A model generated the notes under the pieces. That model was not told the origin of the DNA and searched no databases. It worked only from the letters and a program-made list of their open reading frames with translations. Position numbers and translations under genes: made by a program. Shown piece after piece: positions 24,220 to 33,800 of a stretch of 50,653 bases of DNA (positions within the stretch are counted from its first letter, which is position 1; the number at the start of each line of letters is the position of its first letter). Source of the DNA: Mycobacterium parascrofulaceum ATCC BAA-614 (lineage in GTDB: Bacteria > Actinomycetota > Actinomycetes > Mycobacteriales > Mycobacteriaceae); the NCBI RefSeq assembly GCF_000164135.1, contig NZ_GG770553.1, positions 1,419,454-1,470,106 of the forward strand, written 5' to 3'.

Positions 24220-25701
24220 TCAGCCCGCCAGGGGCGTCCGGTTGGACGCCCGGCCGAACACCATCGCCTCCTCGATGCGGTCGAAGCGGTAGTCGATGGC
24301 GTCGGCGAGGTAGTTCTGTCGCACGTTCCACGGCCGCTTGGTGCCCGACTTCGGCAGCGCGTGCACCGACCGCAGCACGTATCCGGCGTTGATGTCCCAG
24401 GACGGCTTCTCGGTCATCGGCTCGTTGCCGCGGTGCGGGTAGGCGTGGGTGTAACCGTGAGCGCCCATGTGCGCCAGCAGCTTTGCGGTGGCCCGGGCGG
24501 TGATGTCGGCGCGCAGCGTCCAGGATGCGTTGGTGTAGCCGACGCACCAGAACAGGTTGGGCACGTCCTCGAGCATGTGCGCCTTGTAGACGAAGCGGTC
24601 GTTGGTCTTGATCTCGGTGCCGTCCAGGCTGATCGCGGTCCCGCCCAGCGCCTGCAGCTGCAGGCCGGTGGCGGTGACGATGATGTCGGCGTCGAGGTGT
24701 CCGCCGGATTTCAGCGCGATGCCGCCTGTGTCGAAATGGTCGATGTGATCGGTGACCACCTCGGCGCGGCCGGCGGCGATGGCGTTGTACAGGTCCGCGT
24801 CCGGGATCAGGCACATCCGCTGGTCCCACGGGTTGTAGCGCGGCTTGAAGTGGGTGTCGACGTCGTAGCCCTCGGGCAGGCTGCTGATCGCCTTGCGCCG
24901 CAACAGCCACCGCACCAGCCCCGGCGCCTTGCGGGACAGGGCGAAGAACACCGCCTCGGTCAGCGCGCTGTACATCCGGACAACGAGGTGAGCGGGCTTG
25001 CGCGGCAGCACTTTACGCGCGACGGCGGCGACCTTGCCGTACTTGGACGCCGAGATGAGATACGTCGGCGACCGCTGCAACATGGTCACTTTGGCGGCCC
25101 GGTCCGACAGCGACGGGAGCAGCGTGACCGCGGTGGCCCCGCTGCCGATCACCACCACCCTCTTGCCGGTGTAGTCGAGGTCTTCCGGCCAGTGCTGGGG
25201 ATGCACCACGACCCCGCCGAACGATTCGATGCCCGGGAAGTCGGGGGTGTACCCCTCGTCGTAGTTGTAGTAACCGCTGCCGAAGAACAGGAACCGGCCG
25301 CGGTAGAGCCGCTGCGCGCCGTCCTGCTCGACGGTGATCGTCCAGGTGTCGGTGGACGAATCCCAGTCGGCCGAGCGGACGTAGCTGTTGAACCGGATGT
25401 GGCGATCGATGCCGTACTTGCGCGCCGTGGCGACCAGGTACTCGCGGATGTGGACGCCGTCGGCGACGCCTTCCTTTCGGGTCCACGGCTCGAATGGGAA
25501 GGACAGCGTGAAGATGCTGCTGTCCGAACGCACGCCGGGGTAGCGGAACAGGTCCCACGTGCCGCCGATCTGCGCGCGCCGCTCCAGGATGGTGTAGGAC
25601 AGCCCCGGGTTGCGCTCGCTGATCCGGTAGGCCGCGTCGATGCCGGAGATGCCGGCGCCGACGATGATGACGTCGGAGTAGTCGGCCTCGCTAGGGGTCA
25701 T
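24220..25701 (-). CDS. flavin monooxygenase, Baeyer-Villiger type (Rv0565c-like)
   Basis: A 493-residue class B flavoprotein monooxygenase. The FAD loop is VGAGISGIDAAYRISE; the Baeyer-Villiger fingerprint FxGxxxHxxxWP is present as FGGVVVHPQHWP; the NADPH loop VVVIGSGATAVTL follows. IVTATGLQLQALGG is the typical late FAD contact. Enzymes of this group oxidise ketones or thioamides; I recall the M. tuberculosis orthologue being linked to ethionamide activation, which should be checked. Start ATG at 25699-25701. The intergenic region to its right is short and followed by a gene remnant. Confidence 0.9.
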   Translation of the reverse strand: MTPSEADYSDVIIVGAGISGIDAAYRISERNPGLSYTILERRAQIGGTWDLFRYPGVRSDSSIFTLSFPFEPWTRKEGVADGVHIREYLVATARKYGIDRHIRFNSYVRSADWDSSTDTWTITVEQDGAQRLYRGRFLFFGSGYYNYDEGYTPDFPGIESFGGVVVHPQHWPEDLDYTGKRVVVIGSGATAVTLLPSLSDRAAKVTMLQRSPTYLISASKYGKVAAVARKVLPRKPAHLVVRMYSALTEAVFFALSRKAPGLVRWLLRRKAISSLPEGYDVDTHFKPRYNPWDQRMCLIPDADLYNAIAAGRAEVVTDHIDHFDTGGIALKSGGHLDADIIVTATGLQLQALGGTAISLDGTEIKTNDRFVYKAHMLEDVPNLFWCVGYTNASWTLRADITARATAKLLAHMGAHGYTHAYPHRGNEPMTEKPSWDINAGYVLRSVHALPKSGTKRPWNVRQNYLADAIDYRFDRIEEAMVFGRASNRTPLAG

Positions 25702-25772
25702 CGTGAACCTCGCTCACATTGTGGGACTGGTCACTACATTAGGCACCCGCCGGTTGGCCGGGCCAGTAATCG

Positions 25773-26045
25773 TCAGGACGGCTCCAGCAACACGTCGACG
25801 TGCAGCGGCGCGCAGCGGTCGATCAGCCAGAGCTGGTCGGCGGGGCCGGCGAAGATGCGCGCATGCGACGGGTCCTGGGCGAGGGCTTTCGTGCACCGGT
25901 CGCCGAAGAAGACGTAGGCCTTCGCGTCGTTGCAGTGCCGCGACATCCACACCAGCCCGTCCAGCCCGGCCCCGTGCGCCGCCTCGGCCCAGCGCACCGT
26001 GGACGCGTAGCTCGACGCCGGGCTCGCGGTGAGGTCGGCGGCTAG
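25773..26045 (-). pseudogene. C-terminal remnant of a RES-domain (NAD+ phosphorylase-type toxin) gene
   Basis: The last 90 codons of this frame read like the end of a RES-domain protein: TVRWAEAAHGAGLDGLVWMS followed by RHCNDAKAYVFFGD and RCAPLHVDVLLEP. RES proteins are NAD+-degrading toxins paired with Xre-type antitoxins. Only the C-terminal part is present: upstream the frame runs into yajQ, no start codon with a ribosome site is visible, and no antitoxin lies nearby. It begins exactly over the yajQ stop, so the amino part appears to have been deleted. The match is by eye. Confidence 0.5.
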
Positions 26046-26533
26046 CGGTAGTTGACGAACTGCAGCGCGACGTCCACGTCGGCCTGCTTGAGCATCGCGA
26101 TGACCGCCTGCAGGTCGTCGCGCTTCTTGCTGGTCACGCGGATCTCGTCGCCCTGGATCTGCGTTTTGACGCCCTTGGGCCCGTCGTCGCGGATCAGCTT
26201 GGTGATCTTCTTGGCGTGCTCGCTGTCGATGCCCTGCTTGAGCGTGCCGCTGACCTTGTAGGCCTTGCCCGACGCCTGCGGTTCGCCGGCGTCGAACGCC
26301 TTCATCGAGATGTCGCGGCGGATCAGCTTCTCCTTGAAGACGTCGACGGCCGCCTTGACGCGCTCCTCGGTCGACGACTTCAGCTCGATGGCCTCGTCGC
26401 CCTTCCACGCGATCGTGGTGTCGGTGCCGCGGAAGTCGAAGCGGGTGGCCAACTCCTTGGCGGCCTGGTTGAGTGCGTTGTCGACCTCCTGGCGCTCGAC
26501 TTTGCTGACAATGTCGAACGATGAGTCCGCCAT
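26042..26533 (-). CDS. yajQ: YajQ-family nucleotide-binding protein (Rv0566c-like)
   Basis: A 163-residue protein of the UPF0234/YajQ family with two ferredoxin-like halves. The start [20 protein letters not shown], the core [14 protein letters not shown] and the ending [16 protein letters not shown] ... [10 protein letters not shown] are near-invariant for the family. Some YajQ proteins bind cyclic di-GMP or nucleic acid; the role in mycobacteria is unknown. ATG with GGGA/GGA about eight bases upstream. It diverges from the tRNA-Tyr gene and is the last gene before the segment that differs from M. tuberculosis. Confidence 0.93.
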   Translation of the reverse strand: MADSSFDIVSKVERQEVDNALNQAAKELATRFDFRGTDTTIAWKGDEAIELKSSTEERVKAAVDVFKEKLIRRDISMKAFDAGEPQASGKAYKVSGTLKQGIDSEHAKKITKLIRDDGPKGVKTQIQGDEIRVTSKKRDDLQAVIAMLKQADVDVALQFVNYR

Positions 26534-26589
26534 GCGATCCGTCCCTTCATCCCGTGATGGCCGTTTGTGCTTTGTCTACCCCCTCGTTG

Positions 26590-26595
26590 TAACCT
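26590..26595 (+). promoter_or_regulatory. possible -10 element of the tRNA-Tyr gene
   Basis: TAACCT fits TANNNT and ends seven bases before the mature tRNA 5' end. A weak TTGTGC at 26565-26570 could be the -35 with a long 19-base spacer. Confidence 0.35.
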
Positions 26596-26602
26596 GTCTG
26601 GC

Positions 26603-26686
26603 GGCAGGTTGCCCGAGCGGCCAATGGGAGCGGACTGTAAATCCGTCGCGAAAGCTTCACAGGTTCGAATCCTGTACCTGCCACCA
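26603..26686 (+). tRNA. tRNA-Tyr (anticodon GTA), CCA encoded
   Basis: The acceptor stem pairs GGCAGGT (26603-26609) with ACCTGCC (26676-26682), discriminator A, then encoded CCA at 26684-26686. The anticodon arm centres on CTGTAAA with GTA at 26637-26639. A long variable arm makes it class II, as expected for bacterial tRNA-Tyr. The T arm is CAGGTTCGAATCCTG. It lies at the left edge of about 19.5 kb that is absent from this position in M. tuberculosis as I recall, so it is a possible integration site. Confidence 0.95.
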
Positions 26687-26742
26687 AGGTTCGTTACGGC
26701 GCGAGCGTCGGCGCTCCGCCCCCGCGGGTTTACCCTTGGAGG

Positions 26743-27090
26743 ATGTCCTCTGACGCCGACCGCGCGGCCGCCGCACGTCGTGCGGAGCTTGCCCGACGGC
26801 AAGCCGAACTCGACTCCGGCGGACCGATCAGTCCTCAGGACGCGGAACGCGCCGCCCAGCACGCGGATGAGGCGCACGTGCGGGCGGCCGCGGCCCATCG
26901 TGCCGCCGCGGAGGCGCACGAGCGGTCGGCCGACGTGCATGAGGAAGCGGCCACGGTTCACGAACGCGCGCTCGCCGCGGACGTCGGGGATGCCGCCGCG
27001 CATCAGCAAGCCGCCCGGGAACACCGCGACGCCGCCGGGCACGATCGATCGGCGGCCCACGACGATGAGGCCCGCGCCGAGGAGGAATGA
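26743..27090 (+). CDS. Ala/Glu-rich helical protein with a heptad histidine ladder
   Basis: A 115-residue soluble protein with no signal peptide or membrane segment. From residue 37 on it is predicted to be one long helix. Histidines fall at 45, 52, 59, 66 and 73, and again at 87 and 94, an exact seven-residue period with one gap at residue 80 (Asp). Segments such as AAAEAHERSADVHEEAATVH show the pattern. This could be a coiled coil with a histidine stripe or a metal-binding surface. I do not recognise a characterised family, though similar Ala/His-rich small proteins occur in mycobacteria. Start ATG 26743, 56 bases after the tRNA; AGGATGTC gives a weak ribosome site. Confidence 0.65.
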   Translation: MSSDADRAAAARRAELARRQAELDSGGPISPQDAERAAQHADEAHVRAAAAHRAAAEAHERSADVHEEAATVHERALAADVGDAAAHQQAAREHRDAAGHDRSAAHDDEARAEEE

Positions 27091-27169
27091 CTCTCGGCGT
27101 GTTTAACGCCCCGAATGGGCGGATATCAAATGCCCGTAACAGCTACCAGCTCGTGTTACGGGGAACGGG

Positions 27170-27403
27170 ATGCAGGACTTCGACCACGCCGCGGCGCTCC
27201 GCCACGTCGAGGAGGCCTTCCAGCGGGCGAAGGCCGCCAAATTGGCCGCGGCAGAAGCGCACCGCAGAGCGGTTCACGTCGTGGAGCGGGCCGCCGAAAC
27301 CATGCGCCGGGCCGTTCGGCGACAGCGTGCGTCGTTGCTCTGCATCGAGGGCGGCACGGAACTTCAACGTGCGGAAGCCTCACCCGCGCAAGCGTTGCGG
27401 TGA
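27170..27403 (+). CDS. small helical hypothetical protein
   Basis: A 77-residue protein, mostly helical and basic in its second half (VEEAFQRAKAAKLAAAEAHR, then VERAAETMRRAVRRQRASLL). The AEAHRRA segment resembles the histidine-ladder protein 80 bases upstream, so the two may be related or act together; this is by eye. ATG preceded by GGGGAACGGG. Its last 24 bases overlap the converging transporter gene. Composition fits coding sequence, but the gene is short and function is unknown. Confidence 0.45.
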   Translation: MQDFDHAAALRHVEEAFQRAKAAKLAAAEAHRRAVHVVERAAETMRRAVRRQRASLLCIEGGTELQRAEASPAQALR

Positions 27404-28309
27404 CGACGCTGTCGCCTCGTCGGCGCTTCTCACGTCGCGCCCGGCGCCCGCCGAGACGGTCGCGGCCTCGCCGCGGGCCAGGCCCACGGTCGAGACGATC
27501 ACCAAGGCCGCCGCCACCGCCAGCACCACCCAATCGAAGCCGTGGGCGTCCAGCGTCTCGCCGAGCACGGTGATCCCGAGGATCGCGCCCACGATGGGCT
27601 TGGCGGCGATGATCGTCGGCAACGAGGCGGTCAAAGCGCCTGCGCGGTAAGCCGATTGGTGGAAGATCATCCCGGCCGCCCCGCAGAACACCCAGCCGTA
27701 CAGCTCGGGCCTGGTCCACAACTGTTCGGGGTTGTGTTCGATGATGTCGACGACGCCCTTCATCAGCACCGCGAACGCCGCCAGCAACGAGCCGGCGACC
27801 GCCGCGAGCAACAGCGCAGCCACCGGGCGGTCCGACCAGATCCGTGCGCCGAGCAACCCGAGCAGCAGCAGCGGGCCCATCGCGATGGCCACGATCAGCC
27901 ACACGTGGGCCGCGGCGCGCTGCTGGCCGCCGGTCGGGTCGCCGACCGCGATGACGACCACCAGCGCCGCGGTCAGCAACACCGCCCACACCCACTCCGC
28001 GCGGGTGACCGGGTGGCGGCTCATCCGCGCGTAGATCGGCAGGGCGAACAGCAGCGCGGTCACCTGCAGGGACATCACCAACAGCACCGAGCCCTTGTCC
28101 AGGGCGGCGGCCAGCAATATGTAGCTGGCGATGTCGCCGAGACCGCCCATCCACCAACGGGTGTCGCGGAGCAGCATGCCGAAGAGCGCCAGGTGGCCGA
28201 CCGGCTTGTCGGTGACCTCCTGCGCGGATCGCTGGCGGACCACGTTGCCGATCGCCGACGCGAACGCGGCGCACAGTGCGAGCACCGCCGCCATATCAGC
28301 GCTCGACAT
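27380..28309 (-). CDS. EamA/DMT-type membrane transporter
   Basis: A 309-residue protein with about ten membrane helices arranged as two related halves, as in drug/metabolite transporters. N-terminal segment MAAVLALCAAFASAIGNVVRQRSA, then MGGLGDIASYILLAAALDKGS and LVMSLQVTALLFALPIYA; the second half ends with PTIIAAKPIVGAILGITVLG and FDWVVLAVAAALVIVSTVGLA. Such proteins occur widely in mycobacteria and their substrates are unknown. The C-terminal 35 residues are polar and cytoplasmic. Start 28309 lies upstream of the SDR stop by about 80 bases. Its 3' end overlaps the small gene on the other strand. Confidence 0.8.
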   Translation of the reverse strand: MSSADMAAVLALCAAFASAIGNVVRQRSAQEVTDKPVGHLALFGMLLRDTRWWMGGLGDIASYILLAAALDKGSVLLVMSLQVTALLFALPIYARMSRHPVTRAEWVWAVLLTAALVVVIAVGDPTGGQQRAAAHVWLIVAIAMGPLLLLGLLGARIWSDRPVAALLLAAVAGSLLAAFAVLMKGVVDIIEHNPEQLWTRPELYGWVFCGAAGMIFHQSAYRAGALTASLPTIIAAKPIVGAILGITVLGETLDAHGFDWVVLAVAAALVIVSTVGLARGEAATVSAGAGRDVRSADEATASSPQRLRG

Positions 28310-28392
28310 GGGTGACCTCCTCGCGCCGCAAACGCGTCACTGACTTCTCACCAATCTAGTCGGGCGCCGGCAAACCGCCCGCCCAGCGTGGT

Positions 28393-29262
28393 TCAGAGGG
28401 GGAACGTGGTGCCGGTGAGCCGCTCGGAAAGGTGCCACAGCGCCGTGGCGGTGCCCGCCCGCTTGGCCGGCCAGTTACGCCAGGTCGGCTGGGTGCGGCC
28501 GTACAGGCCGAAGCGCGGGCCGACGAAGGTGTCGCCGGGGAGATCCTGCGACACCGCGTACAGCGTCTGCCGTGCACCGAAGTCGGCGTCGGTGGACACG
28601 ATGCGGTCGACGGCCAACACCGCAGCGTCGCCGAGCCGGCGGCCGGAGTTGCCCTGCAGGTTCGTGTGCGACCAGCCGGGGTGGGCGGCGAGCGCGCGCA
28701 GGGGGGAGCCGGCGGCGTCGAGGCGCCGCTGCAGTTCGCTGGTGAACAGCAGGTTGGCCAGCTTGGACTGGCTGTAGGCCAGCCATGCCGAGTACGGGCG
28801 CGACCGCCAGTTCAGGTCTTTGAGGCTGATGTAGCCGAAGTGGTGCATCAGCGACGACACGGTCACCACCCGGTCGGTCAGCCTGGGCAGCAGCAGGTTG
28901 GTCAACGCGAAGTGGCCGAGGTGGTTGGTGCCGATCTGACCCTCGAAGCCGTCGGGGGTCACCGCGTGCTTCGTGGCCATGATGCCGGCATTGTTGACCA
29001 GAACGTCGACCGCGGTCATCTCGTCGGCGAAGCGCCGCACCGAGCCCAGGTCCTGCAGGTCGAGCTGGCGCACCTCGACGTCGCCGGGCATCCGTTCGGC
29101 GGCGGCCTTGCCCTTCTCCGTGTCGCGCACGGCCAGCACGACGCGGGCGCCGACGCGGGCCAATTCGCGGGCGGTGACCTCGCCCAGTCCGGCGTTGGCC
29201 CCGGTGATCACGACGGTGCGTCCGGCGAAGGAGGGCAGGTCTGCTGCGGTCCAACCAGGCAT
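28393..29262 (-). CDS. short-chain dehydrogenase/reductase, Rv0068/retinol-dehydrogenase-like
   Basis: A 289-residue extended SDR of the retinol-dehydrogenase-like group: TVVITGANAGLGEVTARELARVGARVVLAVRD, VRQLDLQDLGSV, NNAGIMATKHAVTPDGFEGQIGTNHLGHFALT, VSSLMHH and catalytic YSQSKLANLLF, then AAHPGWSHTNLQ. The RD after the second strand suggests NADP use. Start ATG at 29260-29262 (MPGWTAADLPSFAG); the longer open frame to 29340 overlaps the divergent gene. Substrate unknown. It diverges from the lipid-kinase-like gene with 59 bases between starts. Confidence 0.83.
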   Translation of the reverse strand: MPGWTAADLPSFAGRTVVITGANAGLGEVTARELARVGARVVLAVRDTEKGKAAAERMPGDVEVRQLDLQDLGSVRRFADEMTAVDVLVNNAGIMATKHAVTPDGFEGQIGTNHLGHFALTNLLLPRLTDRVVTVSSLMHHFGYISLKDLNWRSRPYSAWLAYSQSKLANLLFTSELQRRLDAAGSPLRALAAHPGWSHTNLQGNSGRRLGDAAVLAVDRIVSTDADFGARQTLYAVSQDLPGDTFVGPRFGLYGRTQPTWRNWPAKRAGTATALWHLSERLTGTTFPL

Positions 29263-29321
29263 GCAGCCCACCCTAACCAGGCGATCTCGCGCACCGGAAC
29301 GCCGCAGGTATCGTGCGTGGG

Positions 29322-30341
29322 ATGGCCGACGGAAGCACACCTGGGCGCCGGCGGATGTACCTCGGGGTCATCGTGAATCCGCTCGCGCGCCGCAATCGCG
29401 GGGCCCGCGGTGACCGCGCCGCCGAGCTGCGCCGCATCGTCGGGCCGTGGGGCGAAGTGCACGAAACCGCCTCCACCGACGACCTCGGCAAGACCCTGGA
29501 CCAGCTCCATCCGCGGGTCACCCACCTCGTCGGCGATGGCGGCGACGGCGCGCTGCACTGGTTGATCAACGAGATCGAGCGCTGCGAAACCGACCCGGAG
29601 CGCTGGCCGACGTTTGTGCCCACCAACGGGGGCAGCGTCAACGCCGTCGCCCGCAAGGCGCGGGTGCGGGGCCGGCCCGATGCCGTCATCCGCGCGCTGG
29701 CGGCCGCCGCCGAGGCGGACCGGCCCCCGCCCGAGATTCGCCTGGACACCCTGCGGCTGGACGGCCAGACCGCCGACGGCGCCCCGTTCCACCGCCTGTG
29801 CTTCGGGCTGGCCGCCGGGGGCGTCGGAAACCGGTTCTACGACATGTATTACGGGAAGCCCGACCACGGCCGCGGCGAGGTCGCCCGGGTAATCGGCCGC
29901 TCGTTCCGCGACTACCTCGCCACCAAGGTCGGCCGCTCGCAGGACGCCAATTACGCGTCCGTGCTGTTCGCCCCGACCCGCGCCCGGGTCGTGATCGACG
30001 GCGAGGAGGTGCCGACGCGGACGCACCGCCTGCTCCACGCCGGCGCCATCGACCTGCGGATCGGCGGGCCGTTCCGGCTCTTCCCGAAGGCCGAGAATCC
30101 GGGCGCGCTGCATTTCCAGGCCGGCGAGGTCCGGCCCTCGAGGATCGTCGCGCGGCTCCCGTCGCTGCTCACCAATGGCACGGTCCGGGGTCGGCGGGTG
30201 CGCGACGTCAACGGCCGCGAGATGGTCATCGAGGCCGAGGGGGAGCCGCTGTCGCCGATCATCGACGGCGAGCGGTTCGTCGGCATCACCCGGCTGGTGG
30301 CCCGCGCCGGCCCGCTCATCCGCGTCGCCCGGACCGGCTGA
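29322..30341 (+). CDS. diacylglycerol/sphingosine-kinase-like protein
   Basis: A 339-residue protein with the DAGK catalytic fold. The N-terminal domain has MYLGVIVNPLARRNRGARGD and the nucleotide loop THLVGDGGDGALHWLINEI, followed by PTNGGSVNAVARKARVRG, the usual GGTGN-like segment. The C-terminal beta-sandwich begins near FGLAAGGVGNRFYDMYYG. The usual GDGT of lipid kinases is GDGG here and the second glycine motif is NGGSVN, so activity and substrate are uncertain. Start ATG at 29322, with GTG 29313 possible. No close operon partner; a 459-base gap follows. Confidence 0.75.
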   Translation: MADGSTPGRRRMYLGVIVNPLARRNRGARGDRAAELRRIVGPWGEVHETASTDDLGKTLDQLHPRVTHLVGDGGDGALHWLINEIERCETDPERWPTFVPTNGGSVNAVARKARVRGRPDAVIRALAAAAEADRPPPEIRLDTLRLDGQTADGAPFHRLCFGLAAGGVGNRFYDMYYGKPDHGRGEVARVIGRSFRDYLATKVGRSQDANYASVLFAPTRARVVIDGEEVPTRTHRLLHAGAIDLRIGGPFRLFPKAENPGALHFQAGEVRPSRIVARLPSLLTNGTVRGRRVRDVNGREMVIEAEGEPLSPIIDGERFVGITRLVARAGPLIRVARTG

Positions 30342-30800
30342 CTCCGTATCTCAGTAGTTCAGCATCGCCCCCGGGTCTGCCCGGTGGCGGAAATCACCCG
30401 GCGGGGCCACGATTGGCGCGCTTCCGGCTCGACGCCATCGGTCGCCTGTAGGCCGTTTGCCCGCCGATACAAAATTGCGCGCGAATTCCGCCTCGGCGCG
30501 CCAACTGATAAATCAGGAATGGCGCAAATCTGTATGTCAGTATCCACGTGCTTGCGGAGCGCATGGCGTGGCATCGACGCTGTTAGAGCGAGTTCCTGAG
30601 ATACTGAAATCCGTGGATCCGCAAGGCGCCGGCACCAAATTCGCGTCGGTAGATAAGCCCAGCCTGTGAAGTTAATGTGCGGTCTCAAAAAGGCGATTAT
30701 CCGCTTTGCTTAGCGACCGCCCGCGACCTACATTGGCTTTATCAATTGATCCAAAAGTTTTTATCGCTCAAAGTGAACCCGAAAGGGGGTGGCTCCTGCG
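30342..30800. other. 459-base non-coding leader upstream of the FAAL cluster
   Basis: This stretch is clearly richer in A and T than its surroundings, especially 30660-30775. Short frames exist on both strands but none has a ribosome site or protein-like composition. A perfect 10-base palindrome ATCAATTGAT lies at 30741-30750, about 50 bases before the FAAL start, and GAAAGGGGG at 30781-30789 serves as ribosome site. Most likely a long regulatory region. Confidence 0.5.
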
Positions 30801-33800
30801 ATGGAGACGCTCATTGATCATCTGCACATGAGGGAAGCCCTGACGCCGGACAAGACCCTCTTCCGGTTCGTCGACGACGAGGGGCGCGAGCAGGAGCACT
30901 ACACGTACCAGAGTTTCGCGGAGCGGACGCGTGAGTTGGCCGCCTACCTGACCGCCGAGGCCGGGCTGCGCCCCGGAGACCGCGCGCTGCTGGTCTACCC
31001 GCCCGGCCTGGAGATGGTGGCGGCGTTCTACGCCTGCGCGCGCATCGGGGTGATCGCCGTGCCGGTCAGCCCGCCGTTGCCGATGTCGTTCGAGTCCGGA
31101 CTGGCCAAGCTCGCCTTCATCGCGCGCGACTGCCAGGCCAGGGCGGTGCTGTCGACCAAGCAGTTCGAGTACGACTACCGCCTGATGCTCAACCACCTCG
31201 ACGACGGGTCACCCTGGCAGGGGGACCGGCGGCCCCCCGAATTGCCCTGGTTCGGAACCGACGGCACGCAGGACTTCGGCGGCACCCCGGTGCCCGACAC
31301 GCCCGGGCCGGTGCTCTTCCTGCAGTACACCTCCGGCTCCACCAGCGACCCCAAGGGCGTGGTGGTCAGCCACGCCAACGTCATCGCCAACGCCTCGGCC
31401 TTCGCCGGCGGAGAGGTGCTGGTCAGCTGGCTGCCGCAGCACCACGACATGGGCCTGATCTCGGCCTACCTGTTCATCCCGCTGATCGGCGGGACCACCC
31501 ACGCGATGTCGCCGCTGGACTTCCTCAAGCGGCCGTCGTCCTGGCTGCGGCTGATCAGCGACGTCCGAGCCACCCACACGCCGGTGCCGAACTTCGCGCT
31601 CGAGCTGTGCCTGCGCGAGGACAAGCTGCCCAGCTCGGAGCTGGAGGGCATCGACCTGAGCAGCCTGGAGAACATCGTCGTCGGCGCAGAGCCGCTGCGC
31701 GCCAGCACGTTCGCGCGCTTCCGGGAGCGGTTCGCCCCCCACGGGCTGCAGCCCAACGCGCTCACCGGTGCCTACGGCATGGCCGAGAACACCCTGATCG
31801 TCTCGCTGTGCGGCCGCCAGACCCTGGCGCTGAACAAGCGTGCGCTGGAAAACAACCTGGCGCGGGTCGAAAAGGCCCAACCGCGGAACAGCAACCAGGC
31901 CCCGGTGGTCAGCTGCGGCAAGCCCATCGACGGCAACGTCGTGCGGATCGTCGATCCAGAATCCGGGTCGGCCCTCGGCGAGGGCCGGGTCGGGGAGGTC
32001 TGGCTGGACGGGCCGTCCAAGGGCGGCGGCTACTGGAACCGCCCCGCGCTCACCGCGGAGGCCTTCGCGGCCCGCATCCCCGGCGATGACGACCACACCT
32101 ATCTGCGGACGGGCGACCTCGGCTTCCTGTACGAGGGCGAGCTGTTCGTCTGCGGTCGCAGCAAGGACCTGATCATCGTGCGCGGCGTCAACTGCTACCC
32201 CTCCGACATCGAGGGCATCGTCGAGCGGTCGGCCGCCCAGGTCCGCGGCGGCTGCGTCGCCGCCTTCGCGGTGGAGCGCGACGAGCAGGAGGTGCTCACG
32301 GTGGTGGCCGAGGTCCGCGACCAGCACGCGCTGCCGGACGGCAAGGCGCTGGCGCGCGCCATCCGGCGGCACGGGCACATCGACCCGCACACCATCGTGT
32401 TCGTGCCGCCGCACAGCATTCCCAAGACCACCTCGGGGAAGATCAGGCGCTCGTCGACGCGGCAGCTCTGGCTGGACGGCAAGCTGCCCGTGCTGTCGGT
32501 CTACACGCATCAGCCCCACGACCTGCCGGACGCGGAGCGGGGCCCGCTGGACCGGTTCCGCAACCTGATCGAGAGTTACGACCTCACCGGCGAGGAGGAC
32601 TGCTCCTTCGCGGATCTCGGCATCGACTCGCTGGCGCTCGCCGAGCTGCGCTCCGATCTGCAGGCCCTGCTGGAGGAGCACGGCGCCGGGGAGCTGGCCG
32701 AGGAGGTCAACACGCGCCTGCTCCAGCGCCTGACGGTGGCCGAATTCTTCAGGCTGATGCGGCAGTTCGGTGAGGGGTCCGGGCAGCCGCTGGACGCGCT
32801 GCGCCAGGCGCTGGACCAGATCTCGACGGAGTACGAGGCCTACGAGGTCGCACGGATGCGGGCCGACGCCCAGCTGCCCCTGCCGGCGCTGCCGCCGGCG
32901 CGGCCGGGCGCGCCCAGCGACGTCCTGCTGACGGGCGCCACCGGGTTCCTGGGGCCGTTCCTGGTCGCCAGCCTGCTGGGCCGGACGTCATACACCGTGC
33001 ACGCACTGATCCGCGCGACGGACGAGGCCCACGGGCTGGATCGGATCGTTGCGGCGTTGCGCAAGGCCCGGCTGTGGTCCCCGGCGCTGGAGGCCGAGGT
33101 CCGCAAGCGGGTGCGCGTGGTGTGCGGCGACCTCGCCGAGCCGCACCTGGGCCTCGGCGCGCCGCGATTCCGGCGGCTGGCCGAGGGCGTCGACGTCATC
33201 GTCCACAACGGCGCCCTGGTCAACTACGTCCGGACCTACGACGCCCTGCGGCCCGCCAACGTGGCCGGCACGCACGAGCTGCTGCGGCTGGCCATGACCG
33301 CCCACCGCAAGACCTTCCATCTGGTCTCCAGCACCTTCATCTACGGGTGGAGCGTCAAGCCGGTGGTGGGGGAGTCCGACGCCAACCTGGAGATGAACGC
33401 CCTGGACTTCGGCTACTCGCAGACCAAGTGGGTGGCCGAGCAGCTGGCCTTCGCCGCCCAGCGCCAGGGGCTCGACGTGCGCATCTTCCGGCCCTCGCTG
33501 ATCTCACCGACCGCCGCGGGCTTCGGCAGCCAGGACGACATCCTGGTGCGCACGGTGGCGTTCATGATCGAGCACGGCGTCGCCGCCAATGCGCTCAACC
33601 AGCTCAGCCTGTTGCCGGCGGACCTGATCGCCGACCACATCGTGGCGCTGATGGAGTTGCCGGCCGGCGCGGGCGACGTGTTCAACATGACCGCCGACGA
33701 CTACTACAACATGACCGACATAGCCCGGGTGCTGTCCGAGCGCTACGGCTACCGCTTCGAGTACCACGACATCCCGGCGTTCGCCGCCGAGATGAACCGG

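Noticed and set aside
26743..28309. Prophage or integrative element genes next to tRNA-Tyr
   Set aside because: No integrase, recombinase, capsid or replication gene was found and no second tRNA end was seen; only the position is suggestive.
30359..30688. A 109-codon leftward frame in the gap before the FAAL gene
   Set aside because: No ribosome site, mixed composition unlike a folded protein, and it spans the A+T-rich region; treated as non-coding.
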